Shown piece by piece: positions 1 through 10,500 of a stretch of DNA of 64,000 bases. A program made the translations under genes and the position numbers. The notes under the pieces were generated by a model that had not been told where the DNA came from, made no database searches, and saw only the letters and a list, made by a program, of their open reading frames with translations. Positions within the stretch are counted from its first letter, which is position 1; every line of letters begins with the position of its first letter. This DNA comes from Dimorphilus gyrociliatus (lineage: Eukaryota; Annelida; Polychaeta; Dinophilidae), in the NCBI GenBank assembly GCA_904063045.1, contig CAJFCJ010000019.1:310001-374000 (forward strand), written 5' to 3'.

Positions 1-91
1 TTTAAACAAATTAGTTGCGTCTATTGGCAACTTAATGCTCATTTCAATGATGCCATTCAAAAATAGACAGATCATTTTTGTTTTTAAACAG

Positions 92-232
92 CTAGCCGAA
101 GAATGTTTCTTGGATGCCGTTAAAGTAATTCTGGGGGATCGTTACACAGATAACATGCAAATCATCTATCAAGTCGCAATCAAGTTTATTATCCAAAACC
201 TCAAGAACGGTTATAAGTCAGGATCTCAATGA
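92..232 (+). CDS. Globin, last coding exon (5' part outside window)
   Basis: Partial gene. A splice acceptor (polypyrimidine tract ending in CAG) precedes an exon that opens in phase 0 and encodes 46 residues ending in a stop. The residues fit helices G and H of the globin fold: a run of hydrophobics, then LGDRYT (the usual 'LGxxFT' GH corner), then an aromatic/aliphatic helix ending NLKNGY. The exon starts in phase 0 at the place where the ancestral globin intron G7.0 lies, which supports the call. The haem-ligand histidines (E7, F8) would be in upstream exons not present here, so the subtype (neuroglobin-like, intracellular or extracellular) cannot be decided. A short 3' UTR with AATAAA-like motifs near 410-425 follows. 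Confidence 0.6.
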   Translation, partial: LAEECFLDAVKVILGDRYTDNMQIIYQVAIKFIIQNLKNGYKSGSQ

Positions 233-753
233 GTTCTTCCATTCTCTCTAATTTTGTTTTGCACAATTCTAAGAAGGAGAGAAACATTAGATGAATATAT
301 ATAAAGCGAGTTAATGTTGTTTTCCATAGAATCTGAACAGAATTCCCTTCAAATTGGAAATATTGCACAAACTTGTAACTTAATAATTTATTTCTTTATT
401 TTTTAGTCAAATAAGTAATAAACGTCAAGGTGTTCTTTGAAAGGGTTTTTAACTTTCATTTACTCTAGATGACGCCACAAAAACATCAGATGGCGTTACT
501 GTTCTTTTAATTATATAGCGTCAGACAGAGAGGATAGAATAAGCGAACAAAACAAGTCCGCAGTCGGTTTTTAACCGACCGATCTCGCTCCACAGGTAAT
601 TTTTCAGCTTAAATTTTTTTTTCACCTTCTATCAAATTAATTAAACGGCTGCGCAACCGATAGAATAATTTAGTCGACTGATAAACCATCCGTCTAGACA
701 CAGTCTGACTACAGAAAAGCCAAAGCGTCGGTCGATAGACGCCTAATGCGGGT

Positions 754-767
754 CGGTCACGTGACCG
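754..767. promoter_or_regulatory. 14-bp perfect palindrome with an extended E-box
   Basis: CGGTCACGTGACCG reads identically on both strands and contains GTCACGTGAC, the extended form of the CACGTG E-box bound by bHLH-zip factors of the USF/MITF/TFE families. It lies about 1 kb upstream of the RasGRP start and about 0.5 kb downstream of the globin stop. The palindrome is seen in the sequence; its regulatory function is inferred. Confidence 0.4.
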
Positions 768-1002
768 TTGCTGTATCGGTATTTTTCGTTTTTTTTTTCA
801 TCCTCTCCATCCTCCATTTCTCTTTCTGTTAACAAGAAGAGACAACCAAGGGCATCTAATAACGTTCGTACATAATCATGCTAATGCAACACAATTAGAG
901 ACGCAAATTTTTTCTTTTTCACTCCTTATTGCTCCTTTACGTTCTATAAATAAATTGGCTTTTATTATCAAGTATGAAGAAATTATATGCAGTACGTATA
1001 TA

Positions 1003-1160
1003 TAAATTTATATATATATATATAGTATAATTTAACACGTCTAAGTGGATTAAGGATATATATATACTGTATATACTTGATATTCTAGTATTCTATGCAG
1101 TATATATATATATATATGTATATATAAATATGTATGTATACTGCATAATATGCATAGTAA
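1003..1160. repeat. (TA)n microsatellite cluster
   Basis: Several short alternating TA/AT tracts, interrupted by TATACTG/CAGTATA words, upstream of the RasGRP gene. Simple-sequence repeats of this kind recur in the introns and intergenic gaps of the window. Confidence 0.8.
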
Positions 1161-1765
1161 ATATTATTATATACTACAATGCCTGTTTTGTTAGTCGCTA
1201 CCCTTGGAGTTAATGCTTACAAATGTTAAATCTTATGCTTATTACAACTGATTTATATAGAGTGGATAATTTTGGTTCCCTTTTCACAAGCCTCAATACT
1301 CGCAGCTTGTCATCGCTTCGTGTTTTCTGCGTTTGGCTTCGTTCGTTAATCAGATCGCGACCGATTTTTTTTTCGGCTTCCTCTAAACTTAATTATTCTT
1401 TTTCGATTAGAATGGCTCCGACTGGTCGAACAATTAGTATGTGTCTTATCTAGCTTAATTATACAACAGTACTCTACAAACAGCCGATAAGCTTTGACTC
1501 AGAGACGCGGGAAGAAAAAGAGAAAACGTACGCTTTTAACGAGCTTAAAGAGAATTAAGCGTTTATTTTTAGACGCCTCTTGTTTGTCGCCTTGTTTGTA
1601 TGACGTCAAGGTGTATGAGCGCGGTTTTCTTTTGTTCGTCCGAGATCGATTAACGTCGATTTACTGATCATATATAGTAGGTTTTTTTTTTCAGGTGTTT
1701 GTTTGTAGAGAAGAGAGCGAGCATGAGTTTTTGTATACGAGCAGATTAATGAGAAAAGAACAAGT

Positions 1766-3259
1766 ATGCAAGCGGAGAGCGGCGGTAACGCTACTCCTAC
1801 GAACATAATAACTCCAGGTAAACATTTGTAGTAGGTAGTTTAACTTCCTTTTTGATTTCTTTTTTCTTATTCCTAAGCAGAAGCAGGGGCCCATGGTTCT
1901 AGTCCAAAGAGAGGCGGAAGTGTTAGTGGGACCTCGGATTCAGGTCGAGGAACCCCAGTTCGCCACGTCCTACAGCATGGTGTCTCGTTTGTGGAGGAGG
2001 AAAAGCCGCTGGTACCCGGCATCCCCGTTAGAGCTGGTTCTCTTCATACTCTAGTCGTTTTAGCCGCCCATTGTTTTGATGAAAAAGAAGGAGAAGTAAT
2101 AACTGATAAAAGGGAATTTCCACGAGTCCTGCTACTAGTTCATGAGTGGTTCATTACACCCAAGGAGTTAGTGGACGAAATCATCGATTTATATAGAGAC
2201 TGTGAAAGTAAAATTTCATGTTCAGTCGTCAACTGCGATCATTCGCCTAACAGCGGTCAGTGCACGAGGCAGCAACTCAAGCGGAAATTATGCTTGTTCG
2301 TTCGATTTTGGATCGACGAGTTTGCTGAACATTTCCACGCCAATGAGAAATTACTAGTAGATTTCCAAAGGCTAGTAGCCGAAGAGGGTCAACCTGATTT
2401 ACTAAGTTTGGTTGACACATCCTCAATGCCTAGTTACGACTGGATTCGCAGTATTTCTGTTAGGGCACCATGCAGAGGCCGGAAGGTCTCATTAGTCTTT
2501 ACTAATATTAACCCTTATGAACTAGCTGAGCAACTAACTTATATTGAATATAAAGAATTTAGGAGGATATCAGTTTTCGACTTTAAACTTTATGCCCAAA
2601 CGACAAGCCTTAAGAATAATCCAAAGTTGGAACGTTCAATTGCCCTTTTTAATGGTCTCTGCCAATGGATACAGTGTATGGTACTAAGTAAAACAACTCC
2701 TCAAGAGAGGTCTGACGTAATAGTTAAATTCGCCAATGTAGCTCAAAGATTGAGGCAACTGCAGAATTATAATACCTTAATGGCTATAGTTGGTGGTTTA
2801 ACTCACAGCGCTTTAGCAAGACTCAATAAGACCAATTCATGCATTCCACCCGAAATTCATAAGCTTTTAGCCGAATATACTGAATTACTTTCTTCCAATA
2901 ATAACTTTAGCAACTATAGGAAAGCCCTGGCTCAAAGTACGGGATTTTATATACCCATACTGTAAGTAGAACTCTTTTATGCATATCTTGCCTTTAACTG
3001 GCTTTTTGTCTGTATCGGTCTCCCCAAGTATGACGTCAAAGTTTCTATAATTGGAACATAATTATAAAAGCGTTGCTAGAATCGAAACACTTTACGAAAT
3101 GCGAATACGTGAATAATTCACATTTTATACGCTCCTTAACGAATTTCGCGCAGTATATATTATACAGTACGGTATATAATACTGAATATACTAAATATAC
3201 ATAAAGTACAAACATATAATATAGAAAGATGTAGTTCTATACTGAAAGTTATATAAAAA

Positions 3260-3304
<45 letters not shown>

Positions 3305-3515
3305 AAGGAATAATACTATATATACTGTATATCGACTCTATGTATTATATTCTTTCATGAATATTGCATGAGTATATACAGTCTAAGCATACAGTATGTG
3401 GACATATATACATGCATAAATTTATATCAATTTTTATATGCTTATCTTTATAAACTGTGCGCTAAACATATTTACCAATGTATTCAGTAAATATGAATAA
3501 ACATATATATGTATA

Positions 3516-3555
<40 letters not shown>

Positions 3556-5315
3556 AATATACACTTACTTACATGTAGTATCTTACGTCCTATAGTCTAT
3601 ATATATAATATATACTATATATTCATAATAATGTTTATATGTTCTTATGTGTATACTCAGATATATATATATATATTGATGTTTATCTTTACCTATCATA
3701 TATAGACGAAAGATTGCATGGAAAACAGTATACAAACAATCGCTTTATTACTATTTAGTACCATAGTTATAAACGCGCAGACACCAGGTATTTATTTAGT
3801 ATCTGAGAATAAAAGTAATATAGTCATCATAAGAAGTATGTGTTCTGCAAAGTAGATTATTAATAGACTTATGTTATGTAATATGACCCAGTATGTAGAA
3901 TGAGAAATGTTTTTATGCTTACATTCTAAAAAATCGATTCTTGGCAGGGGTGTTCATCTTAAGGATCTTATATTGCTGCATACAGCGTTACCGGATCGCG
4001 TAGAGGGCAGCACAGGGGCATCCATGATCAATTTCCGTAAAATGTCGCAATTGTCGCAAACATTCAATGTCCTCGTGCAAGTTCATAAAAATGCGGTTCC
4101 TGTAGAAGCAAATATGGACTTGATAAATACAATAAGATTATCTCTAGACCTGCATTATACTGAAGATGAAATTTATGAGTTGTCATTAGCCCGTGAACCC
4201 CGAAATTCTGTATCCTCGGTAAGTTAAACATAATTTTCCATCAATTACTTTTTTTCACCTTTCCGATAAAAGACGAACTTACGTGGTGAAAATAATAAAA
4301 AAACAGCCTTCCACACCCACTAAACCAGTCGTCTTTGCTGATTGGGTTGCCGGTGTTAGTCCCCCGAATCCTGAGACAATTAATAAGCACGTTCACGATA
4401 TGGTCGATGCCGTTTTTAAAAATTATGATCACGACAAAGATGGATTAATTTCCCAAGCGGAATTTGAAGCAATAGCAGGAAACTTTCCGTTCATCGACTC
4501 CTTTTGCGTTCTGGATGCTGATCAGTTAGTAGAGATTCATCTTTCCCTACTTCCTGTACAAGTATCATCTGTGTTATTGTTGTGCTTTCTTTTACAGAGA
4601 TGGATCTATTTCGAAAGAAGAAATGGAAACTTATTTCATTCGAGCCAATCGAAATGCCAGTGGAAATGCCTTAAGATCCAGTTTCAAGCATGACTTTCAT
4701 GAAAAAACCTATTTTCAACCTACTTTCTGTAGCCATTGCACCGGACTTGTAAGTCATTCGTAATTGTATCAAAGCGTATCAAAACGTTATTTATCATTAT
4801 ACTTATCCAAATAGTTATGGGGCCTAATAAAGCAGGGATGGAAATGTAAAGATTGCGGTCTAAATGCCCATAAACACTGCAAAGATTTAGTGGTAATGGA
4901 ATGTAGGAAAGGAATACACACTTCTAACAATACATTGCAACAACTTGCTCAACAACTAAAATCTCCGACTTCCACGTCGTCGCCAGCTAACTTAACCTTA
5001 GAAGCTAAAAGGAAAATGAGTATGCGACAAAAACGTACGACTTACACAAAAGGAACTCAGACTAATCCGGCCGATATTTGCCCCCTCTCATTAGACGTCC
5101 AATCTATACCCTACGCAGACGATTATTCGTTACAAAACGACGATGACGTTAATGATTTGGCTCAGGAGAATCGAAGTTTAAAAGCAAAGTGCCAGTGCCA
5201 ACAGGAAGAGATTCATATGCTTCAAAATCATATAGGTAACATAAGACAGCATACCATCTCATTTATACTCGATCAAATGGATACACTTCATATGCAAAGG
5301 GATTCTCAAGTTTAA
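1766..5315 (+). CDS. RASGRP: RAS guanyl-releasing protein (RasGRP), GDP/GTP exchange factor
   Basis: Six-exon model: 1766..1817, 1881..2961, 3948..4218, 4307..4524, 4598..4748 and 4815..5315. The frame closes to 757 residues. RasGRPs activate Ras/Rap in response to diacylglycerol and calcium at membranes. Domain order matches the family: REM (about 70-200), RasGEF/CDC25 domain (about 215-460, with [13 protein letters not shown] and the [10 protein letters not shown] helix), two canonical EF-hand loops ([13 protein letters not shown] and [13 protein letters not shown], the second made by joining two exons), then a C1 domain with the H-Cx2C-...-Cx2C-Hx2C pattern, including [17 protein letters not shown] short coiled-coil tail follows. 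The first ATG is in a 52-nt exon and gives a Ser/Gly-rich N-terminus. Intron 2 (986 nt) is the longest and is packed with TA repeats. Vertebrate paralogue number cannot be assigned. Confidence 0.93.
3237..3720. repeat. (TA)n tracts inside RasGRP intron 2
   Basis: Long AT/TA dinucleotide runs at about 3261-3302, 3516-3553 and 3600-3680 inside the 986-nt intron. Open frames here are repeats of Tyr/Ile codons and are not genes. Confidence 0.85.
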
Positions 5316-5946
5316 AAACAAAAAAAAAAGATATATTTATTGACGCCTAAAAAAAAACATTGAAATAGCAAACGAACGATTAAATAAAGAAAAACAAAAA
5401 CAACACAAATGCCATCATCGACAAACTAGAATAAAAAATAAATATAAAAAAAATAGCAAAAAAAAACAAAGCAAAACAAAAAAAAAACAAGAAATAGAAA
5501 AGGGAAGATAAAAGAACAAAAGAAGAGAGGAAGAAAAAAAGATGTAAAATTTCTGAGAAAGAAATAAATTGAAGGCGGTAAATTAGTCTATTTTAAGATA
5601 AAGAAAAAACAAAATATATATATATATATATATATACAGTATATGCTAACTTTTTTGTTGTTGAAAAAATTAAGAAAATTGCAGTAGGTTATTAACAAAA
5701 TTACGGGAACTCTCTATTTTTTTTACCGTAAAAACGTCCATAAAGAAGGAAAAAAAGTAAACAGAAAAGATTATCTACATTTACGAAATTTGTTAATTGT
5801 TGTACAAGTAGATTGAGGATTTCGAAGATTCCAAAAAAAGAAAAAGAAAAGTGTTGATGTATCATGCAGATTATTCATATTTTAAATGTTTGTTAAAAAG
5901 GAAAAATATATACTAACACACACATTTTTTTTTCATTGACTTGCGT
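5316..5946. other. Convergent 3' regions of RasGRP and the GPCR gene
   Basis: A-rich on the + strand for about 250 nt after the RasGRP stop, with several AATAAA words (for example near 5383 and 5436), then a (TA)n run at about 5613-5636. No coding potential seen; probably the two 3' UTRs facing each other. Confidence 0.6.
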
Positions 5947-7041
5947 CTACTTGCGCTTTGAGAATAAGTCGATTAGCACACGTCTGTACTTGAAACTGGT
6001 AGTCCACATGACAATTGGATTGAGACAAGGAGTAAAGAACGTGAGAATCGTGAATACTGTATAAAGAACTTCGTCTGGTCTATTAAAAGCATTGTAATAC
6101 CAGATATAGGAATAAACGAAGAATATTAGCCACAGAACGTGGTGAGAATACGTTGCAATCGCGTGAGATGCGGCCAATTTAGCATCCTCTATCTTAAGAG
6201 GATAAATCCGACGTTTCTTATTTCGTCCTTTGTGTTGTTTGTAATCAGTTAAAGGTGTATTCTCATCTTCTGAAGTGCTTTCGTCTTTGAATAAGTTTTT
6301 CTTCCTTTCGTTATTTGAGACCTGACGTCGTGAGCTTATTTTATTTGCGTAGGTTACTACCGGAGCGCTTTTGTCCTCTTCAAGAACTCTGTTGGAGCTC
6401 TTTTTAATCCGTATTACCTTTATAGCAATATATATATATATAATTGATGTAACGGTAAACGGAATGGCATATGCCACGGCAAAGAAAAAGGTCAAATGTG
6501 ATCTTCCTTTATTCCAATCGGGTAAACATTGAACATTTTGCTCCTGAAAGCTAGAACCCGTCCAGAAAACAACACTCATCATTGCAATAACAGTATCAAA
6601 TATTAAAAGACCAGGTAATAATACGCAAATAACTTTTGCTGAAAAAATGTCTGCGTGCCTACTAGGCCAAGACAATTTCACTAAGCGTTCCACAGCCAAA
6701 CAAAAGTAAATATGCGAGGAGCTCGTAAAAACGAAACCAGATATAAAAGTCTCAAAGCTACAATAACCTGAACCGAGTTTCCAAGTCCAATTTGCGGCAG
6801 CAGATGAGGTCATTACTAACCATAAAAGTCCACCTATCAAATTTATTGAACAACTATATAGCATAAGCAAACAGTGACCAAATGTACTTTTTCGTTTGTT
6901 GGTCTCCTTTTCCTCCTTTTTAAAGGTCTTTATTAAGGCTTTTGCAACCGAAATAATAAGAATACTATTTAGAACAATAGCTGATATCCCAAAAAGGGCA
7001 ATGATAGCCGTATAAAAACCTCTAAGGGCTGAAGACGGCAT
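5947..7041 (-). CDS. Orphan class A (rhodopsin-like) G protein-coupled receptor
   Basis: Single-exon open frame, 364 residues from the first in-frame ATG. Seven hydrophobic segments are visible: about 10-35, 55-80, 95-120, 140-165, 190-215, 295-315 and 325-350. A cysteine at the top of TM3 (GSGYCSFETF) and one in extracellular loop 2 (NVQCLPDW) can form the class A disulfide. The TM3 end reads ERL instead of DRY, TM6 lacks CWxP, and TM7 has LNPIVMW for NPxxY. The residue six before the NP asparagine is Phe, not Lys, so it is not an opsin by the retinal-lysine criterion. Intracellular loop 3 is long (about 75 residues) and highly charged. An AG acceptor just upstream may mark a 5' non-coding exon. 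Ligand unknown. Confidence 0.8.
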   Translation of the reverse strand: MPSSALRGFYTAIIALFGISAIVLNSILIISVAKALIKTFKKEEKETNKRKSTFGHCLLMLYSCSINLIGGLLWLVMTSSAAANWTWKLGSGYCSFETFISGFVFTSSSHIYFCLAVERLVKLSWPSRHADIFSAKVICVLLPGLLIFDTVIAMMSVVFWTGSSFQEQNVQCLPDWNKGRSHLTFFFAVAYAIPFTVTSIIYIYIAIKVIRIKKSSNRVLEEDKSAPVVTYANKISSRRQVSNNERKKNLFKDESTSEDENTPLTDYKQHKGRNKKRRIYPLKIEDAKLAASHAIATYSHHVLWLIFFVYSYIWYYNAFNRPDEVLYTVFTILTFFTPCLNPIVMWTTSFKYRRVLIDLFSKRK

Positions 7042-7542
7042 ATTTTTCACTTGCCTGAGGAATAAACAGAGGTATTAAGTCATTGATCCTGGTATCCTAG
7101 TAAACAAAAAACTATCTAAAACTTTCGTATATATACTAGGCGAGAGCTACAACAGGGGTGGTTACAAGATTAAAGTCGCACGTTCTATATCGATCGCTAG
7201 TCTTATATCATATTTAATTATAATTTCTTATCAAATCTAATAAATATTTAACAACAAAATTCCCAAGAATGATTTATTGACCTTATTTTTTCTTACAAAT
7301 CAAAAATTTAATAAGAAACCTGAAAAATTGAAACCAACTAGATAAGCCAATCGTTTCATTTAATATTATTCAACAATAAGCTTATCCCTTCGTTATTCAA
7401 CAGAAATATTTCTACTAATATTACAGTGTACAATTTCTGCCGGCTATTAAAATATTTAAATCTGTTCAATATCACAGCACTACGTTTTGGGAACAATGGT
7501 AAATTAACTGTCAATTGAATATTCTATGATGACGTCTGACTA
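7042..7542. other. Intergenic between GPCR 5' end and FANCM 3' end
   Basis: AT-rich, no coding signal. It should contain the promoter of the GPCR and the FANCM 3' UTR, since both genes are on the minus strand. Confidence 0.5.
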
Positions 7543-10500
7543 CTATCCGACGTCACTGTCACTTTCTATGAAATCGTCTAAACTTAATTCAAGCTCTAAA
7601 CAAGGTTGTTCGTTTTCAAAAGGCATTTTGTCTCTATGGCAATTTGTATTATCTTCGTCGTCTATTGCTATTATGTCGTTGTCATCGTCTACTTCATTAT
7701 CTTCTTCCTCTTCCCTAATCGGTTTTGAAAATAGTCTATATTTTTTCCTATCTTCGTGAGCCTTCCTCGATCTCTTTAGAGTTTGAAATTTTTCCTGCAA
7801 GGCAGTTTTTTGCTTAGTTCTATCTCTTTTTGGCCTTCTTTTGGATAGTAATTGATCTTCGTCACTTGAACTTTTATCTTGTTCAATGAAATTCTCCAAG
7901 CTGCCGTCATCTGAAAACTCTAGATCACATATTTGTTTGTTAGTTGAGCTGAGTGATATATCTACAGAAATTTTAATTTAATACCATAGGTAGGCTCTTG
8001 ATCATCGGCAACGCAAAAGCTATTTTCTTCATAGTTCGTGACGTCCGGTTGAGGAATTTGAGAAAATACATCCATATCTGAATTCATTCCGTACGCCAGC
8101 TTATATCTGAAAGATATATATATATATGTTGTTGATAGATTACGTTACTGCAGAGTCAATAGGGGAGAATTTACAAACCGTTGATGGCCCATTCCTATCG
8201 GACTTCGCATATCTTTTAGATAAGCGGCATGTTGAGTTGCAGTAGGTAAATCAACGTCATTGTTGTCGATAAATGATTCTTGTAACAGTTCTAGAGCTGA
8301 GCCGTCGTCGCTCGATTCACCAGAGTCGGGTCCACTAACATCAGCTTCATCAGCAATGAATTCTCTTCCATTTGTTCGTTGCTGCTTTCGTGGTTCATAG
8401 TCCTTAAAATATAAAACAGATTGATTAATCCGACAGCAAGCAATTAAATTTTCATTACCCGGTAATTGAAAAGAATAATTTAAGTAAACAACTAACCTTT
8501 ATTTCTTCTTTACTATATTTTACTTTCGTCTTTTCGGAAGCCCTATTTTTCCGACAACGAAGCCAAGTAAGACCTTCAGAGTTATCGTCTGATTCGTCAC
8601 TTGAAAGTAAAGCTAATTTTCTACTTCTTTTCATTTTTCCCCTTTTGATTGCAGATTCCGGTGATTCTTGTGAACTGATAGGTAGCTTATTCCTTCGTTT
8701 CATACCAATATTACTTTCATCTGCTTCTTCGTTTTCATCCATATTGCTTTTAATCGCTTGTGATGAAATATAACCGCCCAGATCTCTAAATATCTCATTT
8801 TTCGCCATTTGAGTTGCCTGACGTGAGAAACAAAAACAAAATCAAATACGAGCGTCATATTTATTTACGTAACGAATTTTACCCCGATTTCATCATCATC
8901 ATTATCAATATCATTCTTATTAAATTGAATATGATCAGGTATTTTCTCTGATATAGGGGAAGTTTTAAACTTTCTCGTAATTGGGGCTACGATGGCTATT
9001 TTGGGTCGTTGCGGAGTCAAGAATTTATCATTATTTTCTATTTTTGACGGTGTTTTGAAAGTTCTATGTCTTATATTGTTGTTATATAATTTATCTGTTA
9101 ATTGTTTATCAGATTTATCTCCAATATCGTTATTTTCAGTAAGTTGACTTCCTTCGATTATTTCGTCGGTATCGAAAAGGCTATCCATATCTAGTGATAA
9201 TTCTAATGTTTGATTCTCTTTACGAAGTTCATTAGTAGAGCTAATTTCCTCTGTTCCAGATTTGCAACTAGTATTTGTGTCTTGAAAATTTAATTTTCTT
9301 AAAGCCTGGGATGCCGTATAAAATTTAGGAGTTTCACTTTTCGGCGTTTTTTTGGCTTCGCTAGATTTGACGAAAGGGGTGCTAGAATGTATGGGCGCTG
9401 GTGGCTTAAATATTAAATCATCTGTTTCATGATTCATTGTTAAAATTCTACCATCGCTTTTCATATTATCTATAAATTGATTTTCAATTTCAAAATAATC
9501 GTCATCATTGTCACTAGCAAAGAGATCGTGAGTAGAAGTGTTAAACTGTTCTATCTCCTTTCTAGGCGATTTAGGTGTTTCCAATCTAATTTCATCATCG
9601 TAAACAACTGGAGCTTCCGTTCGTGGTGTGGAGTCTTTATAATTTCTCAAAGCTGATTGGTTATCCCCAGGAATTCTATCTTTAAAAGATTTTTCCTGTG
9701 TTTTAATTATTTCTTCATCCGTGTCGGAAATCTCTTGGAAAATTTGTTTCATTTCATCATTTGATTTCTCATGAATATTGAATGGTTGTTTTACGTATTT
9801 GATACTGTCACAAAGAGCATTTTTATAAATATTATCATCGAATATATTTAACTGTAATGGGATTTTATCGTTATTAGATTTTTTAAATCGTATAACTGTT
9901 TGTGTTACATCTTCCAGCGTTAAATTTTCGAAATATTGTAAACCATAGGAAATTAAAGAAGGCACTTTTCCGCAATCTAATTTCTCTGAAGAAAAGCTAT
10001 AAGATACAGAAATTTCATTAATTGAATTATCTTGGTTGATATCCATAACTTCATTTGATCTATTATAATTCATAAACGGATAGTCTGCATCGTTATCATA
10101 ATTTTTAACTAAATTCTCTCTCTTAGAAGTTTCTGCTTGAATTAGAGTAGTACTAACTCTTCTTTTCATAAAAGAGCTCTCTTTCATCTTGTTCTCAATA
10201 TCTTGTACCTCTTCGTTTTCATCATCAATAATCCAATTACATTTTCTTTTTATTGGAATATCAATTTCACTATTTGATTTCCGTTTTTTTCCCTTCGCTG
10301 GAGACTCGTTGTTATTCAATAATATTTTACTTTTCCTATCAACAACGTCACCTTTCTGAAGATAAGGTAATAAATTCGCTTCGTAGGCATCATTATCTCC
10401 CTGAGTCATACCTATGAAACATGTTCATGTATATATATATGCTGACTATGCAAACCACATATTTGTTTAATCAATACATGAATTTTCAATTAAAATGAAA

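Larger units (their letters stand above)
233..1765. other. Intergenic: globin 3' UTR and upstream region of the RasGRP gene
   Basis: No convincing gene seen. The region holds the globin 3' end, a more GC-balanced block at about 470-780 that looks promoter-like, and several (TA)n tracts around 1000-1160. One open frame at 1223-1453 has no recognisable composition or family match and lacks conserved neighbours, so it is not called. Confidence 0.5.

Noticed and set aside
1223-1453. 76-codon open frame upstream of RasGRP
   Set aside because: No recognisable motif and no splice or family support; treated as chance.
3478-3705. Tyr/Ile-rich open frame
   Set aside because: It is a (TA)n microsatellite inside a RasGRP intron.
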